NCBI GenBank assembly: GCA_014529385.2
Contig: CM043953.1
Coordinates: 115,604,049-115,668,048, forward strand
Origin: Adiantum capillus-veneris
Lineage: Eukaryota > Streptophyta > Polypodiopsida > Polypodiales > Pteridaceae
DNA length: 64,000 nt
Reading direction: 5' to 3'
Shown: in pieces, positions 21,728 through 33,520 of the stretch
Layout of the letters: each line of letters opens with the position of its first letter
Numbering within the stretch: position 1 is the stretch's first letter
Notes under the pieces: model-generated
The model's input: the letters and a program-made list of their open reading frames with translations, nothing else
Databases searched by the model: none
Told to the model about the DNA's origin: nothing
Position numbers and translations under genes: made by a program

Positions 21728-22560
21728 GATAGTGCTCGGGCTGCTTTGAAATGTATCGGTAATGATCAAGCAAACACAATTATATATGTAAGAAAGAGAG
21801 AGAAGAGGGAGGGGGTGCTTGTTGCATTAATATCTTCTTACAAATCTGTCATGACCGATCAAAGTGAGATTAGTATTTGTTCAACATAGCTTGAGTAAAT
21901 TTCACCACGACACATCACAAGAAAAGCCACCCCAATCATTGTCTTACGGCCAGGGGAGTCCTCTCCATCCTGTCGCCCTCTTACAATATGTGGGATTTAT
22001 GGCTAAATTGATGACAACACCCAGACACAAGCTATCAAGAACTAAAAATATCACCAAGACACTTACACATCATTGTTGTCCATTACTTCATGTTGGAAGA
22101 GAGACAAAGTATTCAAGATTAGTCCAAATCCACCCTCCTTGATTCAACAAATGTTGGGCTTACACTAGTAGGAGGAATGATAGATTTTCCACTCTCAATT
22201 GAATGATCGCTCTCTCTCTTACAATGGCATAGAGTTCCCGTGCTAATCACCCCTATTACAACACATGCACAAGCATACGACAATGAGCTTCCACTCAAGA
22301 GCTCCTTCTAGAGAGGTTGAGCTTGGCTTCTCAAGCTATAGCATAGTGCTCTTGCTTATGGCTGTCCCTTTACGCTAGCTACACCCTCCTTTTATAGCAA
22401 TTTTGAAGGCTAGGGTTACTCCTCTAACCATGGTTGGGTTAGATTTTCAACACTTATCTAATTTCTTTTGCTTGGAATTTTCAAGAAGTTGGTGTGGATA
22501 GATGAAGAAGAGAGGGAGGAGAGAAGTGGAGGTGATAGGACTTTTCATAGTAGGTTAGTG
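21495..22560 (-). mobile_element. Possible diverged LTR related to element E
   Basis: Begins TGAGGCGGTCCGGGG and shares with the E LTR the same order of short blocks: GGCCTCTAA near the end, then GGGGCACCACCTAG, CTAGGACGC, then a long AG repeat and GAGGGAGGGGGT. A minus-strand TATA-like CTATAAAAGGAG lies at about 22387-22399. The far end is not resolved. The similarity is patchy, so this is a proposal, not a firm call. Confidence 0.35.
21670..21728. repeat. (AG)n microsatellite
   Basis: About 25 AG units, followed by a slightly broken tail. Confidence 0.95.
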
Positions 22561-24229
22561 TTAGTAAATTAGTAGAGTTAGTTATTTTATTGATTTACAA
22601 ATGGAATTGGATATTTACAATGGGAGTATCCAAGTAGGATAAAAATAAGGAAGAAAAAATCTTAATAGGTAAGAAAACATGGATTTCTTACAATGTTGAT
22701 GCTCCAAGTGTCTTGAGTAGGGTCAATTTTGACGCTTATTGACGGTCCACTAGCTTTGACGGTACGTTTTTTTCACTCTTGACCTTCCTTTGGGAGCCAA
22801 GGTAATTGAATATGAGTAATCAATCACCATGATGCTGTCTTTCAAGAGAAGAGGCTGAATTTTATGGTTTTTTGATAGATATGCGTAATATGGATGAGGA
22901 AAAATGAGACTAGGTGGTCAATTTTGGAATGGAAGTGTGTGTAGGAAACATGAGTTCACCATGGTTTCTCTTATTCTTCAAGGTTTAGAAGAAGGTGAGT
23001 AGGGTGCAAAGAGGAGTGGTGAGAGAGATGGGGATGATGAGTGGAGAGGTGTGTGTGAAAGAGGAAAATGATAAAGTGGAAGAGGGAGTGTGGTTGCATA
23101 GCATGGGCAAACTGGGGTCCACAAATAAAATCCTATCTCACAGCTCGTAGCTCCAAAAATATGAAAAAACTTGAGGTGAAATTTCAGTTCACGAGCTACA
23201 ACTTCGTTTGTATCACCTTTTCAAATTCTTGGAGCATGTGATCTTTAAAAATTCAGCAAAACCGACTGTTTTTTCCACTGCACAAGGTCCTTGTGAGGTC
23301 CTTCTTTGGATGATTCTTTTGAATACCTCCAAGAGTGAGCTCCCCATGGTGCATGCATGCATTCCACATACCCTTGACCTTATTTGGTAGGTATGTAATT
23401 GAAGATATTGTTGAGATCATGATATAAGTGAATAGTACAACTAAGAAAATCAAATATTGAGGGGTCTAAAAAAATATGTACATGTCAAATATAAATAATA
23501 TAGGTGGAAAAAATATAAAGGGATCAAAAGATGAATATTTTTTGTGTTCTAAGTTATGAGAGTAAAAGAGAATAGATGTAGCAAGGAAAAATCACAATAG
23601 TGAAAAAATATACACATAAATAAAACTAGTTTTTTTGGGATTTTTGTTGGGATGGAGTTACACCAAAAATAAGAGAAGCTTGCATGAAATTATTTTTTAT
23701 ATGGAATAAAGAGTATTCAAAATTGTAAGAAAAAATATGGTAATGGTGAGTCAATGTACATAGCATAAATAACACACCATAGGTAGAAATATTTAAATAA
23801 ATACCAAAATAATTATGAAAAATCCTTTTATTTAGGCCCTATATACAATGAAATATTTACACACAAATGGACCATAATATACTTATATTTTTTATATTTT
23901 TTTATTTTTTTGGCTCAACTAGCCCAGTGACTAGCTAGCTGAGGGTTTTTAAGAAGATATGGGAAAAGTCCCCTAACTCACATATACCTATATACAGTGA
24001 AATGGTAGGGATAGCCACAGTGTTTGGATGATTTTGGTAGGGTGGGTTAACTCACTATGGCAATTACGGAGAGCCGAAAAATGGCTATCACCAGCTTCAA
24101 TGTCTCATTGGGAATGGAGTAAGTTTTCACTATTGCTATAATATCTTTCAAGGGTATCTTTTTTCTTCTTGGCAAGTGACATGCTTATATCCATGGATCT
24201 TGTAGACACTCAAAGTGCAAAAGTCCATA
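22561..24229. other. AT-rich non-coding sequence
   Basis: No supported gene. Several short poly-T and poly-A stretches, and no LTR end recognised. Confidence 0.5.
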
Positions 24230-24960
24230 CAAATGACTTCAAAATTGACTTAAGCTCCTAACCTACATGACCATAGAGCCATACACATAGCTTGCATGAC
24301 TATCAAGCCATAGCCATAAGCTGCATGACCATAAAACCATAATTACTAAAGAATTTGGCATAAATATTAAACCTTAATATACTTGTCCATAATTGAAGAT
24401 CCATAAATCATAAAATCATATCCTTAAGTTGCATGATTATAAAACTAGAACTTGGAGTAATGTCAAAACCATAACCATAAGGTGTGTCAAAATCACGACC
24501 ATAAATTGCACCAAATCATAACAGTAAGTTGTGTTAGAACTGGAACCATTAGTTGTGACAAAAAAATAATCAAAAGCTATTAAACCATACACCAAGAGAA
24601 TGGGTATAGTCAACGTAAGAGAGAGAAATGTAACAAAACAAGCCATAAGCTATGTTAAAACCATTATAGAAAGATGTAAGATGATAAATTGAAAACAAGA
24701 CTAAATTAGTGAATAACAATAATCTTATATGCCAATGGTTATAAATGGACATATATATATGTTATGCTAAACCATAACAAAAAAGGCTGAAGGACATAAA
24801 CTATAACATGGTTATAAAATAGTGAATCACAACCATAACCACCATCACCTACTTCAAAACCATAACCATAAGCTATCAGATCATAAACTACAAGATGACT
24901 ATAAAATAATAAATGATCATATTTACATATGCTAATGATTTTACATAACCATTAAAAGTA
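24230..24960. repeat. Decayed CCATAA-type minisatellite
   Basis: Variants of AACCATAA and ACCATAAGCT recur many times in about 700 bases (for example around 24300, 24460, 24770, 24830 and 24860), with irregular spacing. It looks like an old tandem array eroded by substitutions and indels. Confidence 0.6.
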
Positions 24961-25624
24961 TTATAAAACTACATGCATTTGTAGCAAAATATATACCTTA
25001 ACATAGAAATATTATCTAGGGATTGTAGGTATTGTGAGAAAGACAATAAGACCATTTAAGCATGCCCACAGTAAAAATGTTAGGTTAAGGAGGTTAGAAT
25101 AATGAGCCATTCATGGGTGAAATAGAACATAGTCAAGCTACAATTCATCATGAAAATGAGTACATGAGAGCCTCTTATATAGGCATAGGCTAGAGCTTCT
25201 TGCTTACATCATACATGAGGTGTGAGGAGCTTCATGAATCAGCCCAAATGAAGAGAATCAAGGGCAAAGCTCGTATGCACCTTTTTAGGGGCAGTTTTGA
25301 CCTACCTTTTGGTCTCTAGTGCACATGGAAAGATGCTAGAAAGGCCCATGGGTCATGTATACTTGTTTGGGAATCATTTGGGATGCTATCATGATCATAT
25401 GGAGCTAGGGAGAGTCTCCATAAAGTAGGATAAGCTGGGATGACCCCAACAATCGCCCTTCTAAGCCTAGATTATTCATATGCCCCTAGGATTCTCTTTG
25501 ATACATCTACAAGGTTCATATGATTCGTCATGGTGGTTCTCAATTGGATTCATCACCAAGGTTCACTAGCATACATCATGTAGGTTCACAAGATAGAGAT
25601 CCTAAGGTCTGATTACATTCCCTT
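24961..25624. other. Non-coding sequence downstream of copia gag relic
   Basis: No ORF supported. It probably includes the remains of the copia element whose gag lies at 25625-26450, but no LTR or pol motif is visible. Confidence 0.4.
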
Positions 25625-26450
25625 TTAGAGCACATCTATGTAGGTAATCAGAGAGTGCCCAAAAGTTTCTTCATCTTCATGATCATGTTCTTTGATTAGG
25701 TTGGCTTTGCCGTGATCTTTGTTACTGTTCTCCATGGTCCTTTCGTTGCTTCTTCCTTGATTGTTGTTCCTGTAAAAGCAGCGAAATGGTGGATATCCTG
25801 TTCCTCCACAATGTTGGCATTCTTTGATTTTGAAACAATCTTTGGATTGGTGGTTGGTTCTTTGACAATGTGTGCATTTCTTCCTTGAAGTGGTTACAGC
25901 ATAAGCTCCATTGGATGTTGATTCTTTGTCTCCTTTGTTGACCTTCCTATCTTCTTCTTGTAGAGAGTTGATGACACTTTCAAATAAAGGTATTCGTTCC
26001 TTTTCATTAAGCACAGTTACAATTTGATCATATTCTTTAGGAAGAGCTTTTAAGAGCATAGCTACTTGGTCTTCTTCTTCAACTGATGATTCTATGTAAA
26101 CCAATTGTGTGCATATGATTTTAAGCCTATTAATGAGGCTAGAGAGATTCTCAACACTCCTCATCATTCATGAGTCCATACAATTGCATTTTAAGTGATT
26201 TTTTTGAGTGCTTTGCTTTCTCTCCAAAAGATTTTTTAGGGTTTGCCATGCACTGAAAGCAGTGGTTGCTTCATCTATAGTGCACATAATTGTCATGAAG
26301 TGATGTCAGGATAATGCCAAGTGCTTGTTCATCACGTCTTTGGAATTGTGATGTGCTAGCCCTAGTTTGAATAGTTTCACTTGCACTCAATGGCTTTACT
26401 ACACTCCATAGCCCTTTCTTCATTAGGTAGCCTTTGACCTTCACCTACCA
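25625..26450 (-). pseudogene. Copia-type Gag relic
   Basis: 180 open codons (25625-26167) preceded by further recognisable Gag in broken frames up to about 26450 (LMKKGLWSVVKPLSASE, AWQTLKNLLERK). The frame continues MMRSVENLSSLINRLKIICT, LLKALPKEYDQIV, and ends with a CX2CX4HX4C knuckle (CTHCQRTNHQSKDC). A second knuckle-like motif has Tyr instead of His (CQHCGGTGYPPFRC). This is the UBN2-type gag of Ty1/copia elements. No pol remains nearby, so the element is a fragment. Confidence 0.8.
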
Positions 26451-27700
26451 AGTGTGAAACCCTATGCCGTTGAACTTACTTAGATCTTATTTCCCCATTG
26501 CGCAAGTGTGTGTGTGAGAGAGAGTCCTATCAAGAGACTCTCTTGATGGTGTCTACTCTCTTTACAAGCACAAAATCACTAAGTCATCACTGTACACGAT
26601 GATTATCACATACATCACAAAATTAATTTGAGTGCCTTGTCGGCACCCGGCTAAGTCAAATCTCGTAGTGTAGAAGCGCCTTTTTAAAAAAAAAGGAACT
26701 CTAGACATAATTCAATGAAGCTACACTTGAAATTGATATCTTTGAGCTTATAGTAGAGTGTCATTTGGGCTAATGTTTGCATTTGTTGGTTGGCTATCCA
26801 CTATCAAACCCTGTAGCCTAGCAAGAACCCAAATCAACAAATATGTCAATCCAAGGACAAAGTCAACCCGACTAGGGCATGGAAACGTCAATTACAATGT
26901 CCTTAAGACAAGATAATAAGGAGAGAGGTGTCACTCTCAAGTCAAGCAAGCTATAAGCCAAATGTGCCTAAATATTTCGTGTGGTCTAACTAACACTCTA
27001 ATGGTCATATAGGCCTCAAATCATCTCCAAACCTAATGAAACTTAAGTTAAGAGCTATCTAAACCATATAGAACATACTTCAAGCTTTAAAATCCACTTT
27101 TTTCAATTGTGCGTAGGTGAGAAACCGTGATTGCTACCACCCCCTAACTCCACCTAAAGTGAAAAATGAGAGGTTTTTTGGCCCCTCTTAGGTCCTACTT
27201 ACCTCTATCCATGGTTAGAATCAACAAAAACATCATCAACAAGACCACACAAGCAATCAAACACACAAGGCAACCTAGAGCTAGAATGCTCAATGCATCG
27301 CACAAAAACACTCTAATTGAACTTCAAGAGCATCAAAGAAACAAGGAGAGTGTGTGGAAGAAACCCATAAAATCTCATTAGCTTAGCTTACCCGTACAAG
27401 AAGGTGTGAGCATGACAGTGTAGGTCGTTCTCTCACGTATGCTATGTTCTTTTAGTTATTGTGTTTTTTACTTAATTACAAAACTGGCTTATATACTACG
27501 GCTTCAAAAATTGAGGATTTGTCTTAAGAGTTAATGAAATTACAACATAGAGATTTGACTCTTAATCATTAATTATTTACAAGGCTTCCTTCTTAGAGTT
27601 ACAAATATTATTTACAATATCCAAAAATTCTAATTAAAAAATGCTTAATTCTGCAGGCAACTTTTAGAAGCTACTTTTCTGGCATTTTCGGTCCATGGCT
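26451..27700. other. Non-coding sequence
   Basis: A GTGTGTGTGTGAGAGAG stretch near 26505 and AT-rich DNA. A short plus-strand frame at 27166-27381 has no recognisable content. No element boundary seen. Confidence 0.45.
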
Positions 27701-29130
27701 TTAGTACTTCCCTCTCTCATAACCTTGTTGTCCTTGAAAAGCTTCATCACTTAAGCATTGCTTTTTTTTTTTGTGTTCCTTGATGAGTTTTTGGAAAGCA
27801 AGTGCCATCTGCTCTACTTGTTCTACTTCTTGTGGTTTAACATATGGAGTAGAGGGTTTTCTCTTTTGTGGAGTGTAAAAGCCACAAACCAAGCCCTTAA
27901 ATCCTTGCATTGTGGCATGATTATAGTTGAGTCAATTTCAAAAAAGCCTATATAAAATGCCACTTCAAAAATCTGGATGTAGTGGCTAGGTAAAAACATT
28001 AAGTGGGAGAATAGGTCCACTCCAAGAGGTTCACATCCTTGTAACTACCCTCAGCATCCAGGTTGACCATTAGCAATAGTTCCTTTTTCATTTCAAATGT
28101 CAACCACTTGAGCAAAGGATAGCTGCTCAGGTGTTATGAATTTAAGCAGTTGAGAATTAAGAAAATCGTGATCATAGAGGAGGTTCCTTTATACTACCTC
28201 TCTTGTCCTTTTCCAATTCTCTTCTAAGAGATGAGTTTATTCCTTAGGAATTTGTTGTTCTTCAGTAGAGATTCCCACAACTCCCAATCCTATTTTTGTG
28301 TCTGGTGGAGGCTGCTCAGGCTCCTTTTCTTCCTCATCTTGTGTTTCCAAATCCATTGGCAGCTCTGGTACTCTTTTCTCACAAGGAGGGAGGTTCTATA
28401 TTTGTTCAATTTTGAAAAGCTACTCCCTCAACTCCTCCACCTCCTTAATGAGTTGTTTAATAATGTTCTCTTTATTGGTGCTTTCCTCTGCCATTGCTTT
28501 TATTTTTGAGTGGAGAGTCTCCTCCAGTATCAACTTTGTTGTTTGTGAAACATCCAAGGCTTCTTGGAAGCTCTTGATTTGCTTTTTATATGTATGCACC
28601 TATTCCTCACTGCTCAAAGGAATGACCATAGGGTCATCGATGAATTTTGCAAGCTGCTTGCTTTGATCTATTACCTTGTCCTTGAGTATTTCAATTGAAA
28701 TCTTTTGTTTTTAGGCCAGGGAAACAACATCTTTTGCACTTTGATGAGCTGTTTGGTATAGTCTTTCCTTTTGATCCAGGGAAACCTGTGCTCCTTGTGA
28801 TGCCCTCTTGGATCTCCTTATTTAGCTTTTCTTTTTTATACATCTCTTTATATTTTCTTAACTCAACAAATTATTTACAAGGACTGTGTTTGTCTCCACT
28901 AGCTTCTTGTTCTCTATCTCTGCTCTGTCCAGTGTTTGTCTTAGGCTCACTTCCACCATGCTCAACTCCTCATTCATTTTCTGTTCTTTTTCATAATTGA
29001 TTTGGGTTTGAAGAGACTCCTTGTTCATTTCTTCTATAAGTTGAGTAATAAGGGCTTCCCGTGCTAGATTTTTTGTTGGAGTTAATGAGTAGTGGCCACG
29101 GTAGTCCTTATCACCTCTTGTTCAATCCCT
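27701..29130 (-). pseudogene. Degenerate coiled-coil/basic ORF of unknown origin
   Basis: No single long frame, but minus-strand translation in several phases gives protein-like segments. Examples are KPSTPYVKPQEVEQVEQM and AFQKLIKEHKKKKQC (27701-27910), heptad-like ENIIKQLIKEVEELRE and SKIKAMAEESTNKE near 28400-28550, and MNEELSMVEVSLRQTLDRA near 28950. The pattern fits an old protein with coiled coils, possibly a retroelement Gag or accessory product. I cannot name it. Confidence 0.35.
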
Positions 29131-29151
29131 GCTAGTTCTACCATTTTTGAA

Positions 29152-29945
29152 GGACCATGGGAGCACAACAAGAAAGGGAGAGGGAGAGAGAAGCACACAG
29201 AACACACGGAATGGGTGGGGAGACTGAGAAGTGGCAGCTCCCCCTATACAATATACTCAATATAAGTATAGGGATTGGTGGGAAAGCGTCCGCGACTCGA
29301 GCGGCTGATCAAGGCACATAGGCCTCAACTCCAAACAAATCTCACTTAAAGGCCAATGTGCCTTTAAGCAAGATCTACTAGCCTACAACTAGTATATACA
29401 AGGTGAGAGACTCTCCCAACCTATTTATATACTAATTGTAGGCTAGTAGATCTTGCTTAAAGGAGGCTTAAAGGCACATTGGCCTTTAAGTGGGAGGTTG
29501 TTGGGGTTAAGGCCTATGTGCCTTGATTGGCCGCTCAAGTCACGAGCCCCCACTCAGTGCTCTCTATACTTATAGTGAGTATACTATATAAGGGGAGCTT
29601 CCACTTCTCAGTCTCCCCACCCACTCTGTGTGTTGTGTGTGCTTCTCTCTCCCTCTCTCTTGCTTGTTGTGTGGACCGTGGGAGCACAACAAGCAAGAGA
29701 GAGGGAGAGAGAAGCACACAGAATACACAAAGTGGGTGGGGAGACTGAGAAGTGGAAACTCCCCCTATACAGTATACTCACTATAAGTATAGGGATCAAT
29801 GGGTAGGCGTCCATGACTCAAGTGGCCGATGAAGGCACATGGGCCTTAACCCCAACAACCTCCCACTTAAAGGCCAATGTGCCTTTTAGTGAGATCTACT
29901 AGCCTACAACTAGTATATACAAGGTGAGAGACTCTCTCAACCTAA
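29152..29945. repeat. Three LTR-like copies in alternating orientation
   Basis: Copy 1 (29152-29399, minus), copy 2 (29426-29672, plus) and copy 3 (29683-29945, minus) are versions of one sequence. It has a GTGGGAGG polypurine tract followed by TGTTGGGGTTAAGG in copies 2 and 3, a TATA-like ACTATATAAGGGG region and a pyrimidine-rich end. Copies 1 and 2 face each other around 29412, copies 2 and 3 around 29677, giving two long inverted repeats. Copy 3 is placed as the 3' LTR of the copia relic to its right. Confidence 0.7.
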
Positions 29946-30890
29946 TCCCACTGGCTGTCAATGAGCTAGTGCATCTGGCTCTATTGATAGACAAACGCGC
30001 TGCTATGAAATCCACACAAAGCTAGCTCCAAGCTCTGCAAATTGTCTACTAGAGCTCATGCACTCTTGCAAGTATGTGTCTAATGCCTACAATACTCCCC
30101 TATGCCGTATGCCATGATCAATCATTGAACGACTGATCAACCTTGCTGTAAATGCTCCCACTGCAGCTGCTATGTTGGGCCTCAGGATCAACATCTCATA
30201 CATGAGTCATACATGAGACCACCAAATGCCGATGCAATACTAGCTGACCTTGCTAACTCTATGGAGCATGCATCAACATATTTGTCCCTAGAAATAGGCA
30301 TCTTTGACTGACAAAGCGTGTCAACCACATGCATCTCTTGATTATCCAAAGAAGACACATCCACATGCTCTCTGTCAAGAATGTCCAAAAATTTCTGAAT
30401 GACTGACAAAGCATGTCAACCACATGCATCTCCTGACCATCCAAAGAAGACGCATCCACATGCTCTCTGTCAAGCCTGTCCAAAAATATCTGAATGACTG
30501 AGTCATCAATCACTGCCATCTGACAAGTAGATGACTTGCATCGCTGTGCATCCCTAGAGCAAGACTGTGCTACATGTCTATCTAGCATAGACTCCTGTAC
30601 AACAAGTCACTGCTTTTCTCAAATGTACAAGCATCAAAACATGACTACACTACCAATCATCGGCCTCCAAATTAGCCATCCCTGCCACCATGCATGATAA
30701 CTCGCCATGTGCATCCAAAGAGGTCAACCTGCTCTCTGTGTCTATGGGAAGACGTCCGCATAGCCTCCAATTGTGGCTCACTAGAGCAATCCCACTCTAC
30801 CTGTCTATGTAAGATAGACCTATCATGCACTCTCTCACTACTCTACTCTACCTACAAAGCACCCTGCATGCTATTAGCAAAAGAAACTGT
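29946..30890 (-). other. Decayed 3' part of copia relic H
   Basis: Between the LTR-like copy 3 and the readable protease region. Short frames include ISRDKYVDACSIELARS, not firmly identifiable. Contains a 95-base tandem duplication. RT and integrase motifs are not visible. Confidence 0.4.
30306..30495. repeat. 95-base tandem duplication
   Basis: GACTGACAAAGC starts at 30306 and again at 30401; the two 95-base units differ at several positions, and a third partial unit begins at 30496. Confidence 0.85.
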
Positions 30891-31493
30891 TCAAGTATCT
30901 TGCACTCTACATGGCTGTAACAAAATCAAGACTAGATTGTCTTGTGCTTGGTCCATGTGCAATGGGTACCATGTGCCAACTCTAGCACCTCTCGCAATCA
31001 CTAGAAAACCCAAAAGCAACACAAAAGATTGCTCAAGCAGCAATACCCCACATCCACTATCCCTAAGCTGACCAACAGAGATCAAGCTCATTGTCAAATC
31101 TGACACATGATGCACATCTCCAAGCAAGTATGATGCACCGCTCGATAATGACAATATCACCTCTCCTAAACCAGAAATCTCATACAGCACCGAGCCATAT
31201 GCTAATCGCACACTACCACGCATTGCGCTACTAGAATAGCTATTGAACCAGTTACAATATTGAGTGACGTGAAAAGTAGCATCCTTGTCTAGCAGCCAAT
31301 GCAAAGGGAGTGCACTGTCCTCAGATGTCAAAAACTCAAGAGCAATACAATAAGCAAATGTGACCTCACAGCCACTAGTGTACTCAAACACTATTTCTAA
31401 TTTTGCAACTATCAAATCAACAAAGACTGTACCATCTATTGCATCTTGGAGAATATCCTGTCTCCTGTGCTGTCTCAAACAAAAAAGCATCAT
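30891..31493 (-). pseudogene. Copia relic H: protease region
   Basis: 200 open codons. WLLDKDATFHVTQYCNWF corresponds to the copia protease active site, where WLLDSGATFH is usual, so the catalytic Ser-Gly are changed to Lys-Asp. It continues LSSGASYLLGDVHHVSDL, TMSLISVGQLRDSG, a typical copia protease tail leading to the pre-integrase domain. Dead by active-site change and by loss of the rest of pol. Confidence 0.8.
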
Positions 31494-31537
31494 TGTCTAA
31501 TGTGCCTTGAGTGACCACAATGCCAACACGTAATCTG

Positions 31538-31891
31538 TCAATGCGTATGTGAATGCCATTGTCTCACACGAGTCTTGGATGACTCAGATCTGTCATACAT
31601 CTCATGAAATCTCTGCCAACATGCTCTTGTAGTCGTCTCATACATAACAAGAGCAAAAATAGACTCCGCAAGGTGCAAACATATCATAGATAATGCCATA
31701 TCATCTAGTTCCTGCCACCATTGATTGTCAGACAAGCAAGAAGATCTACCTACATCACCACTCAATGGTCCATGCAACCTTCGCTGTGTCGATGCATCAA
31801 GCAAACACTCTCTCCATGCCAGAAAGTCTAACCCATCAAGCATGCACATCTCAAAGAGGTCACAATTTGAACAATCACCTGTCTTTGCCAT
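31538..31891 (-). pseudogene. Copia relic H: Gag N-terminus
   Basis: 117 codons from MAKTGDCSNCDLFEMC. Pattern FLAWRECLLDASTQRRL, MALSMICLHLAESI, ACWQRFHEMYDRSESS matches the UBN2/copia gag N-terminal domain. The zinc-knuckle part that should follow is missing; the next frame is protease only 45 bases on, so a deletion removed the gag C-terminus. Confidence 0.75.
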
Positions 31892-32483
31892 GAGAACAAT
31901 GTAGCAAAATGGAAAGTAAAATCAATGTCTCAGCACTTGCCAGCTATCCAAAAATATGGCAGAGTCATGATGCAAAATCTGTGAAAATCTATGAGCATAA
32001 AGCTCTCGCAATGTCAATACATAAGCCCTCCCTGATGTAGTGTGACATTGCAATTCCGTGAACTAATGGCCAAATCCACAAGTGCAATTACACTGCGGTA
32101 AATGATGAACAATCTCTCACCTGAAGAGATAACCGCTTACACTGGATGGCAATAGGCAAAACCCACCTGGAAAATTGGATGCAAAACCAAGCGTAAACAA
32201 CGCTCAAAATCAGCTGAAAATTCAGCTCATAAAGCGCATCCAAACCATGCACAAACAAGCATCCCAAATGGCTGCAAAATCAGCCCATATACATGCCAAA
32301 ATGCCTGTCAAAATGCCAACCAAAATTCAGCCCTTCAAGCTAAAAAATCACCTTTGAAAAAGTGACAAAGTGGGAGTCGTACTCGACCACTAACATGCAT
32401 TAGAGAGTATAACCTAAGGATACAAAAGGTATGGTGAGAACTTGGGAAAAATCTGCCAGAGTTTCCCTGCAAAGTGATCAAAA
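31892..32483. other. Probable 5' region of copia relic H
   Basis: No ORF. Upstream of the gag start on the minus strand, so it may include leader and remains of a 5' LTR. No primer-binding site was found. Confidence 0.35.
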
Positions 32484-33520
32484 TCACACACAAAACTCAG
32501 CCATAAATGACAAAATCTCCTTTAGCTCTACATCATCTTCATCTAATTCTAAGTTGATTTCTTCTAAGCTTTTAGCTCCCTTGTCTTTAAGATACTCTAG
32601 TCGTGTGGTTACCTTGCATTTGGCTGGCTTTTTAGTTGTGGATGGAGTGGTAATTGTCATCTTTTTTGGCGTCATACCTCTAATCATGTCAGCCCACTTA
32701 TGTGATTGGGGAGCCTCTTACAGATGTTCCTTTTCTCAAGTCACACATGCTTCCATTTTAGTAAAAAACTCTGCACCTGCTAAGTGCAGAGTGCATTTAA
32801 TATGATCTCTCTGGATCTTTTCCGTAGTAGCCGTTATCTTATCAAAACTCCACTTGGCCAAGTTGACAAGGGTGTCAAGGTGCTAAGGAACTAACTTATG
32901 AACTATGGATGCTAAGTTCCTATTTAGCCTTGTGAATCTTGTTTGTCTTTCAAAGTGGAGGTGTTGATGTAGCACTCTCATTAATGGTTCTATCTTCTTT
33001 TCTTTGATGGCGGGGAAAGTTGGCAATTTGGACATTGCAATGTCCTCATTTGAGTACCCCTGAGGTTTGATGGGCTCATCTCGTGGAAGTAGTGTAATCG
33101 CTGATATTGTGTTTGGTGTGATGAGTACAAATACACATTCCCCTTGTGTAGTTATAAGCACTGCAGCTGCCTTATCATTGTCGATTTTCCTTAATATCTT
33201 CATAAGCTTGTGGGCTCTCTTGTAATCTACCTTGACAATGGGTTCTACTAAGAAATCTTCAACTCCTAATATGGAAATTTCCTTATCAGCATGTGGTGTT
33301 GTGTATGAAATGGCATTGAGACCGAATGCCATTCGGGGTGCGTCCCATCTCCTACCTTCTTCATATTTGTAGACATAATTGAAGATTCTCAATCCTTGTT
33401 GTTGTTGTTGGATGGCTTCATCCACTTAGCAAGGTTTGGAGCCAGTTATGTTTTCCATGTCTACCTGGAAGCTCTCTTTGTCTTCCAGCTTGTAGATGCT
33501 ACTGTGGCACATTTTTTTGG
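32484..33520 (-). pseudogene. Unidentified protein, broken frame
   Basis: Main frame 32883-33425 (180 codons) extends upstream in the same phase past one stop to a further ATG (MCHSSIYKLEDKESFQVD) near 33510, so about 210 residues in all. Features: a short Gln run (AIQQQQQGL), FNYVYKYEEGRRWDAPRMAFG, ILGVEDFLVEPIVKVDYKRA, and a basic C-terminus. A second frame 32484-32687 (EYLKDKGAKSLEEINLELDE) may be its continuation. I recognise no domain. It lies downstream of element D on the same strand and may be a post-integrase ORF or host-derived. Confidence 0.35.
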
